Counted from the stretch's first letter, positions 45,797 through 55,525 are shown. The stretch: DNA of 64,000 nucleotides from DAIDKA01 sp963708865 (GCA_963708865.1 CAVPUC010000004.1:496001-560000); one strand, 5' to 3'. Made by a program: numbers and translations. Notes: a model not told the origin generated them from the letters alone.

Positions 45797-45918
45797 ACCT
45801 GCTCCCTACGCCGGCATTATCCGGATCAGGTTCAACGGGTTCGCAGGACCATCCTGCGTCTCAGGCTTCAGGACCCCTGGCCATCAAAAGGCCGACGGGA
45901 AAAAAGCCACCCCAAGGT
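45797..45918 (-). promoter_or_regulatory. TPP (THI-box) riboswitch
   Basis: Strong match to the TPP aptamer. On the minus strand in order: ACCTTGGGGTGGC, a longer P3 insertion, GAAGCCTGAGA, then ACCCGTTGAACCTGATC, the GGATAATGCCGGCGTAGGGA block and closing AGGT. P1 pairs ACCT with AGGT; P2 pairs GGC with GCC. The start codon follows at once. The likely Shine-Dalgarno sequence, TAGGGAG, lies inside the aptamer's 3' strand, so ligand binding would hide it and shut translation. Confidence 0.93.
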
Positions 45919-45930
45919 TCTAGGGTGCGT

Positions 45931-45958
45931 ATGTTAGTGACTGCGCCGCTGTTTGCAA
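45931..45958 (-). promoter_or_regulatory. probable promoter of the thiamine operon
   Basis: TTGCAA (45953-45958) lies 16 bp from TAACAT (45931-45936), just upstream of the riboswitch. It would give a start site close to the aptamer's 5' end, as required. Confidence 0.4.
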
Positions 45959-46028
45959 GCCCGATGGGCCCTGCGGGGCATACAATGACCGCCAGCAACC
46001 GTGCCCTGCATACACAGGAGCCGCATCC

Positions 46029-46931
46029 ATGGTGCGCACAATTCAGGTCCATCAGATCGACGCATTTACCCGCGTCAAATTCACCGGCAATCCAGCCGGC
46101 GTGGTGCTCGATGCCGATTCTCTGAGCGATGCCGAGATGCTGGCGATTGCGCGCGAACTGAACAACGCCGACACCGCCTTTGTCCTCAAGGCCGAGGGCG
46201 CCGACCACGACCTGCGGGTCAGATTCTTCACGCCGCGCACCGAGGCCGCTTTTGTCGGCCATGCCAGCGTTGCGGCGCACTACGTCCTGTCGAAGCACAC
46301 CAGCGGCACGCGGCGGCTGCGCCAGAAATCGCGCGCCGGTGTGGTCGAGGTTGAAATACGCGGCGCCGATGCGCAGCGTCGTATCGCCATCCGCCAGAGT
46401 GCGCCACCGCTGGGCCGCGAGATCAATGATCGTGAGCGCCTGGCGGTGATGGACGCGCTGGCACTGGCATCGGCCGACCTCGACCTGCATTGCCCGGTGA
46501 CGGTCGTCGGCGCCAGCAGCACCCGCATGATGGTAGGTGTGCGCGGTCCGGAGCAGCTGCGGCAATTGAAACCGGACGTATCGCGGCTCACGACACTCTC
46601 GGCGCAGCTGGGCGCACAGGGCTTCTTCGTGTTCACGCTAGCTCCCGAGCTGCCCGATGTGCTCACTGAGTCGCGCATGTTCTGTCCGGCCCTTGGTATT
46701 GCCGAGGATCCGGTGAGCGGCAACGCCCACGGCATGCTCGGCGTCTACCTCGCCCGCCATGGACTGCTGGGACGCGCCGCGGCGCAGATGAAATTCGCCG
46801 GCGCGCAAGGCCATCACGTCAACCGGCCCGGTCGCGTGGAGGTCGAACTGGATTACCAGGACGGCGCCGTGACGGGCGTGTGGATCGTGGGCCAGGCCAC
46901 GGCGATCTTCGAGACCCAGATCAGCCTGTAG
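46029..46931 (+). CDS. PhzF-family epimerase/isomerase-like protein
   Basis: A 300-residue member of the PhzF family (diaminopimelate-epimerase fold), whose members catalyse allylic isomerisations. VHQIDAFTRVKFTGNPAGVVL, FFTPRTEAAFVGHAS and FCPALGIAEDPVSGNAHG match the family blocks. At the usual NxSETAF catalytic site the protein has NADTAF, that is Asp in place of Glu, which may change activity. No phenazine genes are nearby. Divergent from the thiamine operon; its 3' end overlaps the MFS gene by 11 bp. Confidence 0.83.
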   Translation: MVRTIQVHQIDAFTRVKFTGNPAGVVLDADSLSDAEMLAIARELNNADTAFVLKAEGADHDLRVRFFTPRTEAAFVGHASVAAHYVLSKHTSGTRRLRQKSRAGVVEVEIRGADAQRRIAIRQSAPPLGREINDRERLAVMDALALASADLDLHCPVTVVGASSTRMMVGVRGPEQLRQLKPDVSRLTTLSAQLGAQGFFVFTLAPELPDVLTESRMFCPALGIAEDPVSGNAHGMLGVYLARHGLLGRAAAQMKFAGAQGHHVNRPGRVEVELDYQDGAVTGVWIVGQATAIFETQISL

Positions 46932-48168
46932 CGGACTCCGTGTCCGCCGTGCCATGGTCCTGTGATCGCCAGATCAGCAGCAGCGCCGGCACGGTGATAC
47001 ACGCCGCGGCAAGAAACGGTGAGTTCGCGCCCCACAGGGCATATACGGGACCTGAGACGAACGGGCCGATGACGCGCGCGAGGCTCGTGGCAGCCTGATA
47101 CGTGCCCATCACGGCGCCGCGATCCGCGCCATCGGATTGGCGCGAAGCCAGTGCCGAGGCACTCGGGCTGAATGCGCCCATGCCGGCGCCGCAAAACAGC
47201 AATCCGAGCGCCGCGACCAGCAACGTGCTGCCCGCCAGGCCCACGATCAAAAGACCCGTGATGTAACAGCAAATGCCGCCCTGTGCCAGGCGCCGCTCGC
47301 CCAGGCGCGGGGCGAGAATCCGCACCAGCCCGCCCTGCATGATCACGGCCACCACGGCGGCGCCGAACAGCGCGGCGGCGACCGTGCGCGGCCCGGCGCC
47401 GAAGCGGTTCAACGCCCAGAACGCGAAAATGGATTCGAGAATTCCCTGCGCGGTGGTGACCAGCAATGCCGCCGAAGCGACGTACATCAGCCGTGGTCGC
47501 TGGCGCAGCAACGCGAGCGGTCCGGTGCGAGGTTTGACCCCGCTCGGCACCTCGTCGCTGCCCGGGTCCGGATGCCTGATGCGACTTTCCGGCAGGCGAA
47601 ACTTCACGAGCGCCAGTGCCACCAGGCTCAGCAGCGCCGAGACGATCGCCGGCCGCAGGAAATTCGCGCTCTGTGCGTGGTCACCGGCCAGCACGCCGCC
47701 GATGGGTATGCCCAGCATGAAGCCGATGCCGATGGCGGCGCCCACCATGCCCATGGATTTGGCGCGGGTCGCCGGGGTACTGACATCGGAGGCATAGGCG
47801 AACGCGGCGGCGAGGTTTCCGGCCATGAAGCCTGCCAGCATGCGCGCCGCGAGCAGCATCCACAGACTGTCTGCCAGGGCCAGGATCACATAGGACAGGC
47901 ACGCCCCGATCAGGCTGCTCATGAGAATCGGTCGGCGCCCGTAGCGATCGCTCAGGCGTCCCCAGATGGGCGCCGCCAGCAGCTGGCACAGCGAATAGCT
48001 GCCCAGGATGGCGGTGGTCAGGCTGGGGCCTGCGCCGTAGCGCTGCGCCATGTAGGGCACCAGCGGAATGAGCACGCCGAACCCGAGCACATCGATCATC
48101 GACACTACGAACAGCGCGTTGAGCGAAGGTGCGCGGCGTGGCGCGGCAGTTTGCGGTACGGGTGTCAT
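46921..48168 (-). CDS. MFS transporter (TetA/DHA1-like)
   Basis: A 415-residue major facilitator exporter with about 12 TM segments. LNALFVVSMIDVLGFGVLIPLV starts TM1. The loop 2-3 motif reads GRLSDRYGRRPIL, motif C is GAAIGIGFMLGIPIGG, and FVSGPVYALWG lies near the end. The family includes drug/H+ antiporters. The ATG at 48168 overlaps the stop of the ModF-like gene (ATGA), so the two are co-translated. Confidence 0.85.
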   Translation of the reverse strand: MTPVPQTAAPRRAPSLNALFVVSMIDVLGFGVLIPLVPYMAQRYGAGPSLTTAILGSYSLCQLLAAPIWGRLSDRYGRRPILMSSLIGACLSYVILALADSLWMLLAARMLAGFMAGNLAAAFAYASDVSTPATRAKSMGMVGAAIGIGFMLGIPIGGVLAGDHAQSANFLRPAIVSALLSLVALALVKFRLPESRIRHPDPGSDEVPSGVKPRTGPLALLRQRPRLMYVASAALLVTTAQGILESIFAFWALNRFGAGPRTVAAALFGAAVVAVIMQGGLVRILAPRLGERRLAQGGICCYITGLLIVGLAGSTLLVAALGLLFCGAGMGAFSPSASALASRQSDGADRGAVMGTYQAATSLARVIGPFVSGPVYALWGANSPFLAAACITVPALLLIWRSQDHGTADTESATG

Positions 48169-49667
48169 CGGATAGGGCCACACGATACCGGTCTACCCTT
48201 GGACAATGCCAGCTCGTGCGTGGCACCCGCCGGCCATTCCTCGCGGTTGTGGGTCGTGATGACCACGGTGGTGCCACCGGCGATGAGTTCGTCCAGATGG
48301 CGCATCAGCGCGTGGCGGGTCGGCGCATCGACGCCGGAGTACGGCTCATCCAGCAGCAACAGCGGCGGATCGCCAATCCAGGCACGGGCGAACAGTACGC
48401 GGCGCAACTGGCCATAGGACAACTCCGCGAGCGGCCGGCCGGCAAACCGTTCCATGCCGAAGAAGGCGAGCGCCGTGCGCGCCGCGGCGCGTTGCGTTGG
48501 CGTGGGCGCATCCACCAGACCGATGCTGGCATGCAGTCCCGACTGCACCACTTCGGCGACGGTCAAGTCACGGGGATGATCGGCCTGCAGGTGCGGAGCG
48601 ACCAGCCCCACGGCGAGTTTGAAGGCTTCCAACGGCACACCGGGCGCAATACCCGCCCGCTCGATGCGGCCACCTGCGGCTACGCCATGATCCCCATACA
48701 GCGTGCGGATCAGGGATGACTTGCCCGATCCGTTGGGACCGTGCACCACCCAACACTCGCCGCGACGCAGCGTGAGCGTGATTCCGCTCAACGCCCGATG
48801 TTCATCCAGGTACACATCCGCTGCTGTCAGGCGTACCAGCACCGGGGCACGCCGGCCGGAGCGCAGCGCCCGCGATGAGCGGCGTGCAGCGGCGGCAAGG
48901 CTGCCCGCGGCGGCATCGGCGGCGCTGAGCTGCTGCGCAAACCATCTCGCAAGCGGCGCGCGCGCGAGGGATCCGCGGTAGGCAATCCGTCCCGCATCGA
49001 GGATCAAGGCGTGGGTGGCGGCAGCCGGCACGTCCGCTTGCCGATGCACGGACAGGATCCAGGGTAGCCGCGAACGGTGCGTGGCGGCCAGGAAGCGCAG
49101 TGCATTCGCATGCCGTGCCGCGTCCAGTCCATTGAGCAGTTCATCCATGAGCATCAGCCGCGGGCGGGAGGCCAGGGCGCGCGCCAGCAACACCAGCCGC
49201 CGCTCGCCATAGGAGAGCGTCAGAAACCGCCGCGGCAAAAGCTCAGTGATCTCCAGCCGCCGCGCCAGCGCAATGATGGTGCGCTGGTTCGCGCCGCTCA
49301 GCGCATTAAGCGGAATATCCGTGCGATGAATGCCCGTGCCGATCACCTGCGCGACGGAGTGGTTCCAGCCGTAGCGTTCGTATCGATCCTGGCGCTCGGG
49401 ACCCACATAGGCGATTTCATCCTGCGCCTCGTAAGGCGAGGTGCGCACTTGCGAGCCCCAACGATAGCGACGCACCGGGCGCTGCTCCGGGACCGGCCAG
49501 ACGGCTCCCGCAATCAGCTTCAACAGCTGCGTCTTACCTGCGCCGTTGGCGCCGATAAGCACCCAGCGCTGGCCGGGCCGAATGTGCCAATCAATGCCGC
49601 GCAGGACCGCACGCTCCCCGCGTACCACGTGGATGCGCTGCAGTCGGACATCAAGATAGGATTTCAC
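48165..49667 (-). CDS. ModF-like tandem ABC ATPase
   Basis: A 500-residue protein with two ABC ATPase domains and no membrane part, as in E. coli ModF/PhrA. Domain 1: Walker A GANGAGKT, signature LSYGERRLVLLARAL, Walker B LMLMDELLNGLD. Domain 2: Walker A GPNGSGKSS, signature LSYGQLRRVLFARAW, Walker B LLLLDEPYSGVD. The role of ModF is unclear even in E. coli. GTG start at 49667; the frame upstream is unconserved. It is coupled to the MFS gene, but MFS carriers do not need an ATPase. Confidence 0.72.
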   Translation of the reverse strand: MKSYLDVRLQRIHVVRGERAVLRGIDWHIRPGQRWVLIGANGAGKTQLLKLIAGAVWPVPEQRPVRRYRWGSQVRTSPYEAQDEIAYVGPERQDRYERYGWNHSVAQVIGTGIHRTDIPLNALSGANQRTIIALARRLEITELLPRRFLTLSYGERRLVLLARALASRPRLMLMDELLNGLDAARHANALRFLAATHRSRLPWILSVHRQADVPAAATHALILDAGRIAYRGSLARAPLARWFAQQLSAADAAAGSLAAAARRSSRALRSGRRAPVLVRLTAADVYLDEHRALSGITLTLRRGECWVVHGPNGSGKSSLIRTLYGDHGVAAGGRIERAGIAPGVPLEAFKLAVGLVAPHLQADHPRDLTVAEVVQSGLHASIGLVDAPTPTQRAAARTALAFFGMERFAGRPLAELSYGQLRRVLFARAWIGDPPLLLLDEPYSGVDAPTRHALMRHLDELIAGGTTVVITTHNREEWPAGATHELALSKGRPVSCGPIR

Positions 49668-49704
49668 GGCGCGCACATTGGACCGAACAGGCGCACGTGG
49701 CAAG

Positions 49705-51273
49705 ATGCCGGATATGCCGATTCTTGCCAGCGCGGATAAGACCTGTGACCTGCTAGTGGTGGGGGGTGGCATCAACGGCTGCGGCATCGCGCGCGATGCC
49801 GCCGGACGGGGACTCTCGGTCATTCTGTGCGAGCAGGACGACCTGGCCGCGCACACGTCCTCAGCCAGCACCAAGCTGATACACGGCGGCCTGCGGTACC
49901 TCGAGCAGTGGCACTTCAAACTGGTGCGCAAGGCATTGCAGGAGCGCGAGGTGCTCTTGGCCAGCGCCCCGCATCTCATCCGTCCGTTGCGCTTCGTCAT
50001 GCCCCATGACGCGCATCTGCGACCAATGTTTGAAATCCGCGCGGGCCTGTTTCTGTATGACCACCTGGCGCCGCGCAAGCGCCTGGCCGCCTCCAAAGCG
50101 GTGGATCTGAACCGGCATCCGGCCGGGTCCGGGCTCGATCCGCGCTTCCGCAAAGGCTTCATCTACTCGGATGCCTGGGCCGATGATGCCCGGCTGGTGG
50201 CGCTCAATGCCCGCGATGCCGCCGAACGCGGCGCCACCGTGCTGACGCGCGTGCGCTGCGAGCATGCCGAGCGGCGGCCCGATGAATGGCGCGTCCAGCT
50301 GGCCAGCACCGCCGGGGGTGCCGCGACCGGAACGGTGTACGCCCGTGCCCTGGTCAATGCAGCGGGCCCGTGGGTCGCGAACTTCCTGCATGAACGCACG
50401 ACGGTGAGCAGCCACCGCACGGTGCGCCTGATCAAGGGTAGCCACATCATCGTGCCGCAGCTGTTCCGGCACCGCTTCGCGTACATTTTCCAAAACATCG
50501 ATCGGCGGATCGTGTTCGCCATCCCCTATGAGCATGACTTCACGCTGATCGGCACCACCGACGTGGAGCATCACGGTCAGCCGCAGGATCCGGCCATCAG
50601 TGGCGCGGAAGTGGATTACCTGTGCCGCACGGTGAACCGCTATTTCATCCGTCAGATCGGCCCCCATGATGTGGTCCACAGCTACGCCGGGGTGCGATCG
50701 CTCCTGGAGGATGAAGCCGCGGACCCGGCGAAAATCACGCGCGACTACGCGCTGGAACTTGATGTGCAGGGGGCGCCCATTCTCAATGTCTTTGGCGGCA
50801 AGATCACCACCTTCCGACGCCTCGCCGAGGAGGCGGTAACCCAGCTGTGCACGACGCTGCAGGTCGCGGCACCGCCGTGGACGCGGACGGCAACGCTACC
50901 TGGGGGTGATCTGCCCAACGCGAGCCTGGCGGTATTTCTGCGCGCCATCGCGCGCCAGTTTCCGTGGCTGCCCGTGGCCGTGCGGGAGCGCTATGCACGC
51001 GCTTATGGCACCCGCATCATCAAGCTGGTCGGCGCCGCCCGTCATCTGGCCATGATGGGCGAGGAGGTGCTGCCCGGCCTGTACGAGCGCGAAATTGATT
51101 ATCTGTGCGGCTACGAATGGGCACAGACCGCACGCGACATCCTCTGGCGCCGCAGCAAGCTCGGGCTGCATCTGCCGCCGCACGCCGAGGCGCATCTGGA
51201 TGCGTGGCTGAAGGACCGCGGGCTGGGTGTCTCGGGCCACGTTGTCGCGCGACGCGGCAAGACGGGCGCGTGA
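49705..51273 (+). CDS. glpD: glycerol-3-phosphate dehydrogenase, aerobic, FAD-dependent
   Basis: A 522-residue inner-membrane-associated flavoenzyme oxidising glycerol-3-phosphate to DHAP and reducing ubiquinone. The FAD-binding start VVGGGINGCGIARDAAGRG is followed by STKLIHGGLRYLEQWHFKL, IGTTDVEHHG, YAGVRSLLED and GGKITTFRRLAE. The C-terminal domain ends DYLCGYEWAQTARDILWRRSKLGL. ATG 49705 or 49714 are both possible. Divergent from the ModF-like gene with 37 bp between. Its stop overlaps glpK. Confidence 0.95.
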   Translation: MPDMPILASADKTCDLLVVGGGINGCGIARDAAGRGLSVILCEQDDLAAHTSSASTKLIHGGLRYLEQWHFKLVRKALQEREVLLASAPHLIRPLRFVMPHDAHLRPMFEIRAGLFLYDHLAPRKRLAASKAVDLNRHPAGSGLDPRFRKGFIYSDAWADDARLVALNARDAAERGATVLTRVRCEHAERRPDEWRVQLASTAGGAATGTVYARALVNAAGPWVANFLHERTTVSSHRTVRLIKGSHIIVPQLFRHRFAYIFQNIDRRIVFAIPYEHDFTLIGTTDVEHHGQPQDPAISGAEVDYLCRTVNRYFIRQIGPHDVVHSYAGVRSLLEDEAADPAKITRDYALELDVQGAPILNVFGGKITTFRRLAEEAVTQLCTTLQVAAPPWTRTATLPGGDLPNASLAVFLRAIARQFPWLPVAVRERYARAYGTRIIKLVGAARHLAMMGEEVLPGLYEREIDYLCGYEWAQTARDILWRRSKLGLHLPPHAEAHLDAWLKDRGLGVSGHVVARRGKTGA

Positions 51274-52769
51274 GCAGGCGGCGACTGGTACTGGCGATCG
51301 ATCAGGGCACGACCAGTTCGCGCGCCGTGGTGTTCGATCAGGATCGGCAGATCGCGGGACTCGGGCAGCGCGAACACCCGCAGGCGTACCCGCATCCCGG
51401 CTGGGTGGAGCACGACGCGGCGCTGATCTGGTCCACGCAGGCGGCCACCATTGCCGAAGCCTTGAATCAGGCGGGCATCGCGGCACGCGACCTAGCGGCG
51501 ATCGGCATCACCAACCAGCGCGAAACCACGGTGGTCTGGGATCGGCGCACGGGACAACCCATCGGTCCCGCCATTGTCTGGCAGGACCGACGCACCGCCG
51601 ATCGCTGTGCGGCGCTCCTCGCCGACGGCTATGGGCCCTTGATCAGTTCACGCACCGGGCTTTTGCCCGACAGCTATTTTTCCGCGACCAAAATCGAATG
51701 GCTGTTGGGCCAGGTGCCCGGAGCGCGGCAGCGCGCACGGCGCGGCGAGCTGGCTTTTGGCACGATCGACAGCTGGCTGATCTGGAAACTGAGCGGCGGC
51801 AAGGCGCACGTCACCGACATCAGCAATGCCAGCCGCACCATGCTGTTCAACATCCACGCGGGCGAGTGGGACGAGGAGCTATTGCAGTTGTTCGATGTTC
51901 CCCGCGCCTGTCTCCCACGTGTCCTGCCCTGCGCCTTCTCGCCGGCGGATGAGGCGCTGACCGCGGATCTGGGCGGCATCGCGGTACCCATCACCGGCAT
52001 CGCCGGCGATCAGCAGGCGGCATTGTTCGGGCAGGCGTGCCTTGCGCCCGGGATGGCCAAGAATACCTATGGCACGGGATGCTTCCTGCTCATGAACACC
52101 GGCGGCACTGCCATGCGCTCTACGCAGCATCTGCTGACCACGGTGGCGTGGCGCGTGGGGGCGGGCGAGCTGCAGTACGCGCTCGAGGGCAGTGTGTTTG
52201 TGGGCGGGGCAGCGGTGCAGTGGCTGCGCGATGGGCTGGGGTTGATTGCGGACTCAGGCGCGGTCGAGGCGCTCGCGAGACGCGTTCCGGACACCGGCGG
52301 GGTCTACTTCGTGCCCGCCTTCACCGGCCTCGGCGCACCCTATTGGGACCCGCAGGCACGGGGGGCGCTGGTGGGACTCACGCGCGGCACCACGGCGGCG
52401 CATATCGCGCGCGCCACACTGGAGGCCATCGCCTTCCAGAGCACCGATGTGTTGAATGCCATGCAGGCAGACGCCGGCCGCACCGTGCGCGAATTACGCG
52501 TGGACGGCGGCGGCAGTCGCGACGCCCTGCTCATGCAGTTCCAGGCGGACCTGCTCGGCGCCCCGGTCGTGTGTGCGCAGCACGCCGAGAGCACGGCGCT
52601 CGGCGCCGCGTGCCTTGCGGGAGTCGGTGCCGGACTGTGGTCGGAGGCGGACGTTGCCGCGGGCTGGCGGGCCGGTCCCTCGTTCCTGCCGCGCATGAGT
52701 CGTGATGAAGCCGCCTCGCGTCTGCAGCGCTGGTCGCTGGCCGTGCGCAGCACCCGCAGCTTTCAGTGA
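51270..52769 (+). CDS. glpK: glycerol kinase
   Basis: A 499-residue kinase phosphorylating glycerol. AIDQGTTSSRAVVFD opens the protein; ITNQRETTVVWDRRTG, GTIDSWLIWKLSGG, GIAGDQQAALFGQACL and FVPAFTGLGAPYWDP are the family blocks. GTG 51270 overlaps the glpD stop (GTGA). No glpF is nearby. Its last 7 bp overlap the convergent diguanylate cyclase gene. Confidence 0.95.
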   Translation: MSRRRLVLAIDQGTTSSRAVVFDQDRQIAGLGQREHPQAYPHPGWVEHDAALIWSTQAATIAEALNQAGIAARDLAAIGITNQRETTVVWDRRTGQPIGPAIVWQDRRTADRCAALLADGYGPLISSRTGLLPDSYFSATKIEWLLGQVPGARQRARRGELAFGTIDSWLIWKLSGGKAHVTDISNASRTMLFNIHAGEWDEELLQLFDVPRACLPRVLPCAFSPADEALTADLGGIAVPITGIAGDQQAALFGQACLAPGMAKNTYGTGCFLLMNTGGTAMRSTQHLLTTVAWRVGAGELQYALEGSVFVGGAAVQWLRDGLGLIADSGAVEALARRVPDTGGVYFVPAFTGLGAPYWDPQARGALVGLTRGTTAAHIARATLEAIAFQSTDVLNAMQADAGRTVRELRVDGGGSRDALLMQFQADLLGAPVVCAQHAESTALGAACLAGVGAGLWSEADVAAGWRAGPSFLPRMSRDEAASRLQRWSLAVRSTRSFQ

Positions 52770-54733
52770 CGGGAGCCCGGATCGGCGGGGGTTTCCAGCA
52801 CCACGGCCTCCTCGAGCAATCCCGGGCCGGGCAGGTCCGGATGCAGATCCTCGGGCGCCGGTTCCACTCGTACGCAGTTGCGTCCCGAGCGCTTCGCCGC
52901 ATACAGCGCCGTGTCCGCGCGTGCCAGGAGCGCCCCCGGATCCTCCACGCCGGCCATCGATACGGTGAATCCGACGCTGGTGGTCACTCCAGTGTGACCG
53001 GGAATCACGACCTCGGTGTTGATGGCCGCAATGGCCTGACGCAGCGATTCGGCGAAGCGGCGTGCCACAGCCAGGTTCGCATCCGGCAAGACGATGAGGA
53101 ACTCTTCCCCGCCCAAGCGGCCGAAGAACGCCGGCGCGCTCACCCTGTCCCGCACCGCGGCGGCGACCAGCTTCAGCACCTCATCCCCGGCCGCATGGCC
53201 GTGCTGGTCGTTGATGCGTTTGAAGAAGTCGATGTCCATGATGAGGATGGCACAGGGTGCGGCTTCAGGGCGTTTCAGCAATTGACTCAACGACGCCAGC
53301 ACAGCGCGGCGGTTGGGCACCTGGGTCAGCTCATCGGTCATCGCGAGGCTGCCCATGCGCCGCGCCCGGCTGCGATTGAGGATCACCAGCCAGATGAGCA
53401 CCGCGCCCAGGGCGACGCCTAATGCAATCACAATGCCCTGCAGCTGACGCACGCGCCGTGATTGGGCCAGTGCGCTCCCGGTCGCCGCATTCTGCCGCAG
53501 CAGTGCCGCATTCTCCTGTTCCTGCGCCGCCGAGTCGTATTCGACTTTGAGGATCGCAAAACGCTGGTCCAGCTGGTGTGACAGCAGCTCCTCCTGCTGC
53601 TGCGCCGCCTCGGCCTTGAGCAGATAGGCCGCACGCCACTCGCCCAGGGCCGCCGCAACGACCGCCAGCTCATTATCGGTGCTGACCAGCTCGGCCGCGG
53701 AGTCAGCCGATTTGAATACGCCGCGTGCCAGTTGCAGCGCTGCCTGACTTTCGCCAAGACGCCCGGTGAGATGCAGCGCGAGGCCCTTCTCCAGATTGAT
53801 TTGCGCGGCAAGCCGGGCATCGGGTGTTTCGCTCTGCAGCTCGCTTGCGCGCGTGAGATCGGCGAGCGCCCCGGCGGCATCGTTGCGCGCGACCTTGACG
53901 GCCGCAAGGCCGCGCCACGCATAGGCCTCGACCCGCGGATACTTGAGCCGGTACGCCAGATCCAGCGCCTGGCTGAATGCCGGCTGCGCCAGATCCCACT
54001 GGCGCGAATCCTCATAGGCGCGCGCCAGGTTGTGCAGCGTCACGGCCTGCTCGCGCACCATTCCGGCGTCGCGCTGCATGCGCAACACTTCCGCGTACAG
54101 ATGAGCGGCCTCGGCGTTGTCGCCCATGCGGCTGTAGAGCGTCGCGATGCCATCGCGACAGGACACGGCGTCGTACTGGCGCCCGAGCCGCTCGTACAGG
54201 TCCTGCGCCCGACGCATATCCACGAGAGCGGCCGCATAGCCTCCCTGGATTCCCAAAAGGTAGCCCCGCGAGTACAGCGCGGCAGCCAGCTTCTCATCGT
54301 TATGGGCGCTGGTCGCAGCATCCACCGCCTGGACGAACAGCAGCAACGCTTGCGCGTTGTCACCCGCGGTTTCGCGCGTCTCGCCCTGGCAGGTCAGCGC
54401 TCCGGCGCGCAAGCCCGGATCATGGGATCGCGGCAGCAGGGCCAGCACGCGCTGGACCTGGTCCTGCGCCGCAGCCAGATCGCGCTCCGAGCTGTACTCA
54501 CACAGCAGCAACCGCGCGCGAATCTCCAGATCCACGTCAGGCCTGCTCTGCAACGCGGCCAGTGCCGCGCGCGCATCGCGGTTCAGGTCTTCAGGATTGG
54601 TGAGGCCTTCGCTCTCGGCGCGGGTGATGAGTTGCTCGATCTGCGGCGCCGGCGCACCGCTGCCGGTCGCCGGCAATATCGTCACACCCCACAACAACAA
54701 GACTGCAACGCTCGCCGCTCGCACGCCACTCAC
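52763..54733 (-). CDS. TPR-sensor diguanylate cyclase (GGDEF)
   Basis: A 656-residue membrane protein that should make c-di-GMP. A signal peptide (to about residue 27) leads to a periplasmic region of tetratricopeptide repeats (for example AAALYSRGYLLGIQGGYAAAL, AAHLYAEVLRMQRDAG). A coiled coil (QEELLSHQLDQRFAILKVEY) and a TM segment (LQGIVIALGVALGAVLIWLVI, about 440-460) precede the GGDEF domain. The A-site is GRLGGEEFLIVL with MDIDFFKRIND upstream, so it should be active. No inhibitory RxxD motif is obvious. It lies 94 bp downstream of urtE. Confidence 0.88.
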   Translation of the reverse strand: MSGVRAASVAVLLLWGVTILPATGSGAPAPQIEQLITRAESEGLTNPEDLNRDARAALAALQSRPDVDLEIRARLLLCEYSSERDLAAAQDQVQRVLALLPRSHDPGLRAGALTCQGETRETAGDNAQALLLFVQAVDAATSAHNDEKLAAALYSRGYLLGIQGGYAAALVDMRRAQDLYERLGRQYDAVSCRDGIATLYSRMGDNAEAAHLYAEVLRMQRDAGMVREQAVTLHNLARAYEDSRQWDLAQPAFSQALDLAYRLKYPRVEAYAWRGLAAVKVARNDAAGALADLTRASELQSETPDARLAAQINLEKGLALHLTGRLGESQAALQLARGVFKSADSAAELVSTDNELAVVAAALGEWRAAYLLKAEAAQQQEELLSHQLDQRFAILKVEYDSAAQEQENAALLRQNAATGSALAQSRRVRQLQGIVIALGVALGAVLIWLVILNRSRARRMGSLAMTDELTQVPNRRAVLASLSQLLKRPEAAPCAILIMDIDFFKRINDQHGHAAGDEVLKLVAAAVRDRVSAPAFFGRLGGEEFLIVLPDANLAVARRFAESLRQAIAAINTEVVIPGHTGVTTSVGFTVSMAGVEDPGALLARADTALYAAKRSGRNCVRVEPAPEDLHPDLPGPGLLEEAVVLETPADPGSRH

Positions 54734-54827
54734 CCCCGTCCGCTCAGAGTCTGCGGATGGCGCGCATTATCCCGCATCAGCGCCGACCCGATGCGGCTGA
54801 ATTGCCGGACCAGCGATTATTGTCTAG

Positions 54828-55525
54828 TCAGACCGTCAGATGCTCCTGCACCATATCGTCGGTCAGTTCGGCGATGGTTCCGGAGGCGACCAGCCGACCC
54901 TTGTCGAGCATGTGGAACTGATCGGCAACCCGTCGGGCGATGGGGAGTTTTTGTTCCACCAGCAGGACCGTCAGCCCCGCCTTGCGCAGCTTGATGATGA
55001 CATCGCCAATTTCGTGAACGATGTTGGGCTGGATGCCCTCGGTGGGTTCATCCAGGATGAGCATGGTGGGTTCGATGACCAAGGCGCGGCCAATCGCCAG
55101 CTGCTGCTGCTGTCCGCCGGACAAGTCACCGCCGCGGCGATGCGACATCTTCTTCAGAACGGGGAACATGTCGTAAATGTGCTCCGGGACGGCCTTCTTC
55201 CTGTCGGCGCGCGCCGGCAGTCCGGTTTTGAGGTTCTCCTCCACCGTCAACTGGGAAAAAATCTCCCGGCCCTGGGGCACGAAACCGATTCCCAGGCGCG
55301 CCCGCGCGTGCACGGGCGCGGGCCGGATATCTTCACCCTTGAAAATCATCTCGCCGCTTGCCAACGGCACGAGCCCCATGATGCATTTGAGCAGCGTGGT
55401 CTTACCCATGCCGTTTCTACCCATCAGACACGTGCAGGATCCGGTGGGCACCGATAGCGTCAGATCCCACAAAGTGTGGCTGCCGCCATAGTACTGGTTG
55501 ACATTCTTGATGTTGAGCATGCCGG

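Noticed and set aside
46029..46931. Phenazine biosynthesis
   Set aside because: Only a PhzF-family protein is present, with no other phz gene; the family has many non-phenazine members.
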